Positions 52,750-64,000 of a stretch of 64,000 nt of DNA are shown in pieces; position 1 is the first letter of the stretch, and each line of letters starts with the position of its first letter. Source of the stretch: Luzula sylvatica (taxonomy: Eukaryota; Streptophyta; Magnoliopsida; Poales; Juncaceae); the NCBI GenBank assembly GCA_946800325.1, contig OX326958.1:30549314-30613313 (forward strand). The letters run 5' to 3'. The translations under genes and the position numbers were made by a program. Under the pieces are notes generated by a model. That model was not told the DNA's origin. It did no database searches and saw only the letters and a program-made list of their open reading frames with translations.

Positions 52750-53151
52750 AATCCTTTTTACCAGGTGTACTTTCCTACTAAGTGATCCCCATGTTTCTCG
52801 AACCTTCGACCATCGGGTCCCACATCCCACGTGGCATTCTTTACTGATTACACGCGTCCAGAAGCTCCCAGCGAGGCGGCTTCAATCGTCGTTTTAAAGC
52901 CTTACATTTTCATCCACCGTTGGATTGGGATATCAACGGCCATGATTGCCCCGCATAATACTGAGTATGCAGAAGATTCTCCCTGAGCGGTGATGCATAG
53001 GAAATAGGCCAAGTGGTACCTGCGAAAGTACTATAAATACAGGCCAAGAGGCGTCTAGCCCGAACAGACGAGATAAACAGCGAGAGTCATTGAAAGAGAA
53101 AGAGAGAATCTTTCAATTATTTTCTCTGTGAAGTCGAGTGAAAAAGAGAGG
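52750..53151 (+). promoter_or_regulatory. Promoter and 5' UTR of MIPS copy 2
   Basis: Homologous to the copy 1 promoter. TATA box CTATAAATAC at 53031-53040, about 110 bases before the ATG. Only one CACGTGG (52828-52834) is seen; another homologous site reads CACGCGT. CCACCGTTGGAT and CTCCCTGAGCGGTGATGCAT blocks are shared with copy 1. The loss or gain of G-boxes is the clearest difference. Confidence 0.7.
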
Positions 53152-55464
<2,313 letters not shown>

Positions 55465-55487
55465 GTTACTGGTTTGGGTCCTCAAAT

Positions 55488-56081
55488 TATCAGATCTGAA
55501 TTAGGGCATTTTCTCTTTTTTTATTTTTTATGTTCCAATAAATTAGTACATGCAGAATATAAGCTGCATTGGGGTACTATTGCGTGGTCCTTTCTTTTAT
55601 GATGATTGTTGTTTAGATGAAAAATCTCTGTTTAATGATTTATTTTTATCAAATTCTTAATTTGATGTCTAGAAACCCGTTAATTTAATATTAAAAAATA
55701 AATCATAGATGGTTATTACAGACATTGTTTGGGATCAAATGTGAACTCATATAATGAACTGAACTAAATCGAAATCAGTTTTCTCATTTATAGGAAATTT
55801 TTATATTGTTTTTCACCTTATTGGCAATCATACTAAGCTAACTAATAATAACTCTCAAAAACTATTATTTGATAAAAACAAGCTATATATGTGGTATATA
55901 TTCACATAAACGGTTAAGGCTTCTTCTAATAGCAGAGAGCTTGCGAGTTTTTGTTGCAACCCCCTAAATAACCTCTCTTTTTTAAAGAATGCCCTTTCGC
56001 ACGTAATTAACATCGAAAATTTTCATTTGGAAGGGGCATAAAATAAAAAAGCCCTCTCCAAATTCCTTTCGAAGGGCAAAA
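55488..56081. other. 3' UTR of MIPS copy 2 and promoter of the next gene
   Basis: Same-strand spacer of about 600 bases. The region just before 56082 is A/T-rich with CCAAATTCC; no clear TATA box could be assigned. Confidence 0.4.
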
Positions 56082-56815
56082 ATGGCGATGCTACCATTCT
56101 TCTTCTTTATTTTCCAAACCCTAATTTTTATGATCAATGGAGCTAGAGTGTCGCCACCCGCACCCATCGACTGCACGTCGACTTTGATGGACATGACAGA
56201 TTGCTTGGCATTTATCGAAAGTGGTAGCACGGTTGCGAAACCAGAAAATACATGTTGTTCTGGTCTCGAACAAGTCGCGAAGAAAAATGTGGAGTGTCTT
56301 TGCCAAACGTTCAGTCTGAGCAAAAACATGGGAGTTTCGCTCGATGTTAACAAGACATTGTCTTTGCCTACTGTTTGCAATGTTAAAACCCCACCATTTA
56401 GCCAATGCAACAGTAAGTGCCTCATCGTTTTCTTTTCGAGAATTTGAAATTGATTTTGTTTATATTTAATTTGCAGTTTCTCTTCCCGGTACGCGTGCTC
56501 GAGCTCTTAGCGCGTCTTCACGTATGTTGATTTTCAATTCTTTTTTAGAGTATGAACTTAAGTATATAAAAATACGAGTATGATGTTTAAATCTGATTTT
56601 GAAAAATTTCAGCCGTGTCGTCTCCAAATCCGTCAGATGAAGATCGAGGACTTATCCCGGGGGAGACCTGGCCAGTTTTGGTTCCTAACCCAAAAGCAAG
56701 GCCTGGCGGAGTTTATTGGGTTGTCGGCAAAGGATTGCAACTAAAAATTTCACCGTTCACACTCGCGTGTGGGTTCGCTGCTACTCTTCTCTCGTATTAC
56801 TGTATCGTCTGTTGA
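56082..56815 (+). CDS. GPI-anchored lipid-transfer-like protein (LTPG), 3 exons, 192 aa
   Basis: Secreted small lipid-binding protein, normally attached to the outer plasma membrane and linked to cuticular lipid export. Exons 56082-56412, 56477-56521 and 56613-56815 join in frame (GT-AG). A hydrophobic signal peptide (aa 1-21) precedes the eight-cysteine fold with Cys at 31, 41, 58, 59, 72, 74, 99 and 109 in the order C..C..CC..CxC..C..C. A Ser/Pro segment (SASSPVSSPNPSDEDRG) follows, then an unusual tail with GETWPVLVPNPKARPGGVYW, and a terminal hydrophobic stretch (SPFTLACGFAATLLSYY) fitting a GPI signal. The hydrophobic C-terminus ends CIVC. Family assignment is firm; the exact LTPG clade is not. 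Confidence 0.88.
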
Positions 56816-57711
56816 AATTCGAGATTATATTGATTAGCATGTGTTGAATTGCTTTTTTAATTGTGGGTTTAGTATTTGAAACAGATTTATCGATTATAAC
56901 TTATTAATTATATATAATGATATGAACCGTGTGCTAATATATGTTGGAACATTATTCAAATGTTGAATTTATATGTAAAATATTTATGTGTCATAATACT
57001 GTCATTTATATATTTTTAATAAAGTAATCAAGTTTATTTAATAATATTAAACATTAACGTCTCACTAAGAATGTGGGTTTTTGATGTGTAAAATATTATT
57101 GGGGGCATATTTCTAATGTGGCATAATTATAATCAAAAGATGTGTCCCTCTCAATAAGGATATTTTGGACATAAAAAATCAATTTGGTTCCAAATACATA
57201 TAATATGTTGTCATTCTCTCACATGCCAATTAAGATGAAAGAGAAATATATTAGAGAAAATTAAACAACATAAAATACTTAATTTCTTGCAATTAATGCT
57301 TTATGAAGGCAAATACAGTATTGATGTGACATCAATTCGGACGGATTCAATACGTTCCCGCATACGATTTAAGATACACTTTCGCTTTACGGATATTCTA
57401 TAGTATTCACATAATTATTAAGGTCCTTCCCACGAGAATTTCGGGCGGTATTGGATCATGCTGCCCTAACAAGATATTCATATTAATTATTGTTTTTCTA
57501 ACTCGTTGTTTCTATGTATAACTTTTTATGGCAAGTATTATATATTCCATTAAATGACCTTGCGTGTTGTGTAAAATGTCGAGTTATAGATAAGTATATT
57601 AAAGACGAGATGCATAAATAAATTATATACAGAAAATAACAAAAAATATATAAAAAACAAAGTTCTAACTTCTATCATACATATTTTTAAAAAGATATTT
57701 TGAATATTTAG
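56816..57711. other. Intergenic DNA, no gene
   Basis: AT-rich flank of the LTPG gene with no repeat ends or coding signal that I could recognise. Confidence 0.45.
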
Positions 57712-58059
57712 CAGCGTTTTAAATAGCGCCGCTATTGCGATTATTGCAGCCAAAATATGCAAAACGCTACGGCGCACGAAATCACAGCGGAAATGACGAA
57801 TACGGCGCTACAACCGCTATCGCGGCGCTATAGCGGTTCATATTGCGTCTTGTAGGGGTATAGCGGCTTTATTAGCGGTCATTTTGCAAGAAAGAAAGAA
57901 AGAAAAACCTAACATGTGCGACTGGCAAAGACTTCTGGATTAGCGACAAGTGGCGAGCAGATTAGCATGGCGGCAGGCAGCAGTGGCAAGGTGACTGGAA
58001 GGGCAAGGGATCAGCGGCAGATGTTTTTTTTTTGTTTTGTTAATTTGGACGTGCTATGT

Positions 58060-58250
58060 CCTTATTTCGACGGGTAAGTCATGTTTTCTTGCTAATTTCG
58101 AGTGGTAAGTCCTAATTTCTACTTTCTACGTTGGTAAGTCCTAATTTCGACTGGTAAGTCTTGATTTCTACGTGGTATGTCTTGATTTCTTGCTAATTTG
58201 GACGTGGTAAGTCCAGATTTCGACTGGGTAGTCCTGATTTTTTTGTTAGT
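58060..58250 (+). repeat. Degenerate tandem repeats of ~22-30 bp
   Basis: Repeated GGTAAGTC(C/T)TAATTTC(G/T)A units, about eight, inside the hAT-like element. Confidence 0.75.
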
Positions 58251-59212
58251 AGCTGATTCTTCCTTCATTTGGGACCTAATGCACCTTGGAATTTATCTAA
58301 ATCCATTCAATTCTTATCTCTATCGTGCAATAGGGTGACAAATTCATCTCAGGTGGTCACTTTGCAACATGGATAATTACACACCACAAAGACACCTCCA
58401 ATTTCGACATAGTCTAGGGACCTATAGCCATTTCGCCATTATTCAGGGACTTATTTGCAATTTTGGCATAATGCAGGTACTTATTTGAGATTTTTTTTGT
58501 GCGTAGGAATTGTGGGAAGCAAATATCTCGAGACATTCAATACTACACATGCTGCAGAAAGATTTTCAAATATGTGCATTTTGATTCAAATTTAATTTTC
58601 TATTCATTTTTAATTTCCCCCAATTGAGAGTTAACAAAATTTTCAATGATTGTATCAATTTGATTTCAGTGCGTATGGCAGGGCAGATATTAAATTTGCA
58701 CATTTTGATGATGTCGAAATTAATTTCACTCTCGCAGATTAGGAGGAAGACACCAAGCAAGTGAATGAAATTCTAATCATAGAATTATATTGGTAATTGA
58801 ACTCTATGATGTACTTTTTGGCTGAGTTTGAGTCCAAAAATTGTGTTTAAATCGAGTTACTCAAATGCGGGAGTAAATGCAGGTGATTGAAACGCGAGGA
58901 TCGAGTTACTATCAAAACTTTATGCGAGGATCAAAATGAACTTGCAAAAATTCCTGGACGAATCTGCAAAAACACCAAGTCAATATGCGTCATGTTCAAG
59001 CCGAGAAACATAATTTTAAAACGATTGAGGGGTTAATTTGTAATATTTGAACTAAGGATAATTTGCGTGAAAGTTCTTCATAATTATTAAATAAATTATT
59101 AAATAAATTAATATAAATATTTGAGGGGTTAATTCGTAAATATTTGAACTAAGGATATTTTGCGTGAAAGTTCTTCATAATTTGTAATATTTGAACTAAG
59201 GATAAAATTATG

Positions 59213-59323
<111 letters not shown>

Positions 59324-59470
59324 CATCATAATTATTAAATAAATTAATATCGCAAAAGTTGTCCGCAATAAGTTCATTGCGGCGCAATTGCGTCCGCAAA
59401 CGCAATCCGCTGCAAAAAATGTCCGGCCGCAACGGACCGCAATATCGCAATTTAAAACATTGATACTTAG

Positions 59471-60419
59471 CAATTAATTATATTTTTAAAAAGTATATCA
59501 TAAGATTTATATTTTTGGGAGATTTTTTTCTTTAAATGAACAACAATAATTTTTTATTTAGTCAAACATTAATTGATAAATATACTTGAGAATTTACCTT
59601 AAATATTCATTAATTGATAATTATTCCAAATATCATTGAAAATTGATCTATCATAAGAAAAATGATGTATGAATTATGATAGAAGCCTCCATAGCACGAT
59701 TAGGAATGCTACAAAATCATGTATCATTTTGTTTAACAAAATGAAAAATATAATATTATAATTGAATTAATTCAAAACAAACTAAAAACGGTATAAAATG
59801 AAGATAGTTTGAGAACTTCAGGGTCTTTCCAGGACCCGGCCCAACCCATGTTTTGAGGACCAAGTTCTCTATGTTTCTAATATAAAGTATTTATAAAGTA
59901 AATTATAGTGATTAAGAACAAATTGTAATCATATAATAATTGAGTTCAATAAGATAGTGTCTAGTATTATTTTGAAATCATTATTATTGTAATATAATAT
60001 TATTTTTTTGGATGTGGGTTCTTTGTTTTTTGCAAATAATGTAGTGTTAGGAGAATGAATTTAATTAATGTAAATTGTACCATTCTTTTTGGAAAAGAGG
60101 ACTTGTAGGTCCTATATTTTTCAGATCTTAAGTGATTTTATTTTAAAATAATTAGTTTTTCTTGTGTAAATTTCTATAATATATTTAGAAATATAAAAAA
60201 TTGTCATTTTAAGTTCACAAAAAATCTCAGAAATGTCTTTTTAATTTTAATTTTCCTCCTCCAAATTAGTTTTCATCGTTGTTACAGGCTCAAGGTTTTT
60301 TTCACTCAACATCAGAGAAGGCTCTTGGGGGAAACCATAGTGTAACCAAATGAAAAAGTAATACAATTTATATTCTTGCATACTCAATAATTTTAGTACT
60401 ACATATTAGTAATCCAATA
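59471..60419. other. Intergenic DNA, no gene
   Basis: AT-rich; nothing recognised. Confidence 0.45.
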
Positions 60420-60651
60420 ATCTTGAGAACTCCGGTGAATCTTGACGGTGCTCTAGCAGACGGAATCCTTGGCCGGCGTTAATGATGAACATACGGTTCA
60501 ATAATGTCTATTTCCAAGGAAAAGACTCAATTCAATTATTAATTAAATATAGTAACAACTAACTGAAATGTATTTTGTTTCACTTACCTGAGGATAATCA
60601 TCATCATCAATTTTCTCGAGACGGCCAATCACAATCAGCTTCCAAGGAAAA
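60420..60651 (-). pseudogene. Fragment of a Sec14-like phosphatidylinositol transfer protein gene
   Basis: On the - strand an exon-like piece (about 60640-60590) encodes LIVIGRLEKIDDDDYPQ and ends at a GTAAGT donor. About 80 bases later an AG at 60510-60511 opens a second piece (60509-60420) encoding TLLNRMFIINAGQGFRLL. Joined, YPQ-TLLNRMFIINAGQGFRLL matches the Sec14 lipid-binding domain of SFH proteins (YPE-TLNRMFIINAG-GFRLLW) at a normal phase-0 intron site. After RLL the similarity stops, and no other exon was found within 2 kb on either side. It is a gene fragment, perhaps captured by a transposon. A 25-base stretch precedes both pieces. Confidence 0.7.
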
Positions 60652-62690
60652 AACTCAATTCAATTGAAGCTTTTCAGACAAATAAGGCAAACTACATTGG
60701 TAGAGGAAAAAGGTATATAGGCCAATCGTTAAGAATGGCCAAGTCTTTCATGCTTGATCGTCTAATCCAGTGATTAGTTCTGCCGGTGTACACGTCTTTA
60801 CAAGAATAACAGTAAGTAAGTCTTTGATTCAGACATTCAGTATTCGAGTTAATCTAATTGCTAGTGGAGTGAGGAATCAAGAAGAGAAGCAAGAGTAAGG
60901 AGAGTATTACAGACAAAAGAAATTGAGATTTCAGACATACAAAGGAGCACAAGCAAGATTACCAGAAATTACAAGGAAGAGACTAGTGCAGTCCATTTAT
61001 AATTACAATTATGAATCTTGCTAAAAAAATCTAATAATTTGGCAATCCTCAGACCATTTATAATTACAATAATAACATCCCATTAGAGTTTTTAATCAAT
61101 ATATGTTCATATATATCAACAAATATTATAACCAAACTAAAATTTATACTAAATTGCAATCCTCAGACCATTTATAAATTATAACCAAACTAAAATTAAT
61201 CCTAAATTGCAAGCCTCAAGACCATTTTTCCAAATAAGATAAATTTCATAGATAAAAACTCAAATACAATGAAGAACTTTTATGTGAATTAGAATCATTT
61301 CATAATTTCATTTTTTTCGACGAAATAGCACATCAATGTTCGGTCCATTTTATAAACGAGGAAAAGTACTTACAATGTTTTAGTGCAAACAAAAACATAC
61401 TATGCATGTCTCTTAAGGTAAATCAGCACATTTCATAGTTAATTTGAATTTTAGATTTCCTCCAATATTTCTAATCTTTAGACAAATGAGCTTCAAATTC
61501 AACCGTATTATTGTTTGCAATATAATTAGAACCATTTCTTCTTTGTCTATCAGAATTGAATGTTCGATTTCCCTTTTTTTAAGTCTACATATATAGCCAA
61601 TTAAATAGATGCGATTATGAGTTGGAAGGTACACCCCCACATTAAACGCATGCAATTTCACACTACATGAATGATACAAGTTAGTCTATTTGTCATGACA
61701 TTCCCAATCCCCATAAATCTAACTAATTCAATCAAAATTATAATTCTGCCAAAAGTATGAGATATAAATTGTTCGCTTCTTATCTTAGATTGATTTATTA
61801 AATTAATATGGCTCATACAATATGTTGAACGTTGAAAAAGAATAAGTTTCGGCTTGAAATACACATTGATTACTAAAAGATAAAGTTAACTTAATCATTA
61901 TTACAAAACTATACACAAAAGTAAGTTTGTTTTTATAAAAAAAAATGAACAATTTGAAATACCACATATATTAATTTGAGTTAACGAAAAAAAAATCTAC
62001 TGTGAACATACAATCACTTAACTGGCTTATGAAAACACATCACACCAATAATCATTTCTTCGTTAAGAGGCTCTTTTTGGCAGGGCACTCTTTTAAGAAT
62101 AATTTTATACAATATGCTTTCGTAACATGCTTTCGCAATAGAATATTAATTCTACATTGGATATTGTATTCACACTATAAAATAGTTGAACTTTATTCAA
62201 TCCACACCTTACGCCTCATTATTTTGTTACCAAACATATTGCGAAAATATTCTGTGTAGAATTACTCCTCTTTTAAAGCTCTTATCCCTATGAAAAAATA
62301 ATATAAAAGAACATTTACAAGACACGATTATTCAAATAGCGAGTCTACACTCACAGCCCGAAATGATATTGAACCTTATGTGGCATTTATATATTAGTTC
62401 AGATATTGGTGGAATTCATCTAAATTATTTCTTAAATTGTAACACTTCTGAACTTTGAAGGGTAGATATTTTAATTATTCAAATTCATACTTCAAAGTAT
62501 TTTTAACTGCAATTAAATGAAGGCAACATGAATGGGGTTATTTACCTGTTTGACAGGTTTATTGGATTTTATTAGACAAGCCTGATAGGAAAAAGGAAAA
62601 CAAAAATAAATTCCACAAAACATGATTTTTGGCGATTTATGGAAATGCAAGGACGTAAGGTGAAAAATGACCACAAAACGTGATTTTTGA
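60652..62690. other. Intergenic DNA, no supported gene
   Basis: ORFs of 60-90 codons lack recognisable domains or exon signals. I see no RNA gene or terminal repeats. GCAATCCTCAGACCATTTATAA recurs at about 61039, 61157 and (as AAGCCTCAAGACCATTT) 61211, a short dispersed repeat. Confidence 0.5.
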
Positions 62691-62694
62691 CGAG

Positions 62695-62820
62695 TTATTT
62701 ACATGTTTTTTCATGATGATCGTGAAAATCTGTGCACATCATTAAATGCACAAATTTCAATATATAAATTCAATGATAAAAAAATATTAAATATCAAGTC
62801 TTTTGTACTCAATTAAAATC
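62695..62820 (+). mobile_element. Hairpin MITE, copy 3
   Basis: Core CATGATGATCGTGAAAA and TGTGCACATCATTAAATGCA, followed by AAATTTCAAT and a decayed right arm, matches copy 1 at 34205-34343 in the same orientation. Confidence 0.65.
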
Positions 62821-62929
62821 TAGGGGACAAAGTAAAATTCTCCTAATATAATTAGAAGGATTTCTTGAATTAACCAACCCAAATTACGGAATTAAAATAA
62901 TAATACAAAACTATTGCGGAAGCATTTAA

Positions 62930-64000
62930 TATTGAACTGAGATATCGTAGACGTTCTCACTCTCGAAGTGACTAAGTGAGTGAAATCTCGTATAACTTCA
63001 AATCGTAACTTTTCCAAATATATCTCAAAATACTTGCCCCAGTTTTCGAAATCAAAATCACTTACCTTCATACATAATCATAATCATAATCATACCGAAA
63101 TATATATCGGGGTGAGCGCGTTAATAACTCTCGACTGAAGTGCCAACCCGCGCTGATAGCAAGTCACACACGGGCTGGAACAAAACAAATAGCTCGGGAA
63201 GCGCGAATTCCCAACAAATGAGCTGATGACTGGATATCCTTGCGCCACAGCCAAACCCCTAATGGGTCGGGACTTTACACTACATCAAGATTGCTACACA
63301 TTTCCTCCAAAGAGCGCCACGGGGTCACGCAACACTAAATCTAACAAACTAAAACATACCGGAGAACCCGCTCAAAGGAATGGGCTTGGTCCAATTAAAA
63401 TCAGAAATCATTTGTGTTTTTCGGATATAACCCTAGTTATATTGTATTTGCTCTAAAGTACTTACTAATAAAATCAGAAGTTCTCACTCTCGAAGTACCC
63501 GCGACTCCGATGACATGTCCGTTTCACCTATACTTTAAATATGTAAATAAAAGGGATTAGTCACGGAAGGGACTAAGTGAGTGAAATCTCGTATAACTTC
63601 AAATCGTAACTTTTCCAAATATATCTCAAAATACTTGCCCCAGTTTTCGAAATCAAAATCACTTACCTTCATACATAATCATAATCATAATCTTAATCAT
63701 ACCGAAATATATATCGGGGTGAGCGCGCTAATAACTCTCGACTGAAGTGCCAACCCGCGCTGATAGCAAGTCACACACGGGCTGGAACAAAACAAATAGC
63801 TCGGGAAGCGCAAATTCCCAACAAATGAGCTGACGACTGGATATCCTTGTGCCACATCCAAACCCCTAATGGGTCGGGACTTTGCACTACATCAAGATTG
63901 CTACGCATTTCCTCCAAAAAGCGCCACGGGGTCACGCGACACTAAATCTAACAAACTAAAACATACCGGAGAACCCGCTCAAAGGAATGGGCTTGGTCCA
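62930..64000. repeat. ~600-bp tandem repeat, two near-identical units, running off the window
   Basis: Unit 1 starts at about 62971 (ACTAAGTGAGTGAAATCTCG) and unit 2 at 63572, an offset of 601. The visible 429 bases of unit 2 differ from unit 1 by few substitutions and one extra 6-base TAATCT-type repeat in the CATAATCATAATC run. GTTCTCACTCTCGAAG precedes both, but 74 extra bases lie before unit 2 only. High GC for this window and no ORF of note. It could be a satellite or a duplicated part of an LTR; I saw no TG...CA ends or coding region. Confidence 0.85.

Noticed and set aside
53128..53151. An earlier start for MIPS copy 2 eight codons upstream
   Set aside because: The upstream codon is GTG, the family starts at MF(V/I)E, and copy 1 starts at the same place.

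Overview
The window is nuclear DNA of a flowering plant, most likely a eudicot. It is AT-rich between genes, its genes have many introns with canonical GT-AG junctions, and it carries a cytosolic-type multidomain acetyl-CoA carboxylase, plant myo-inositol-3-phosphate synthase, a SULTR-type sulfate transporter and a plant lipid-transfer protein. I cannot name the species.

Layout. 1-8935 is a decayed Ty1/copia retrotransposon on the + strand (integrase, reverse transcriptase, RNase H, long post-pol region, then an LTR, a short internal piece and another LTR). A solo LTR (4314-5971, 5-bp target duplication) of a different family is nested just before its polypurine tract. 8936-14064 holds two relics of a MULE-like DNA transposon; the first appears to carry a broken plant-mobile-domain-like ORF. 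15885-19849 is an intact 13-exon sulfate transporter gene (651 aa) with a SINE in intron 1. 20821-21290 is a 5'-truncated LINE. 22175-31158 is an intact 28-exon acetyl-CoA carboxylase gene (2233 aa, - strand) containing one GC-AG intron. 32199-43022 is gene-poor, with AT-rich TIR elements, a hairpin MITE, a hAT MITE inside a poly-G tract and a Helitron 3' end.

43495-55487 is an inverted pair of intact myo-inositol-3-phosphate synthase genes (510 aa each, 10 exons each) facing away from each other across a 6.5-kb repeat-filled spacer. The duplication includes introns and about 400 bp of promoter. 56082-56815 is a three-exon GPI-anchored lipid-transfer-like gene. 57712-59462 is a hAT-like element, 60420-60651 a Sec14-like gene fragment, and 62971-64000 a roughly 600-bp tandem repeat that runs off the window.

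The genes are not an operon or an obvious functional cluster. Sulfate uptake, malonyl-CoA supply, inositol synthesis and cuticular or membrane lipid transfer are separate housekeeping or stress-linked functions. I found no clearly new biological system. The best leads are the back-to-back MIPS duplication with diverged promoters, two unrelated LTRs that each amplified a short palindrome, and conserved palindromes in the MULE termini. All coordinates were read by eye and exon boundaries rest on frame continuity plus splice consensus, without transcript evidence.
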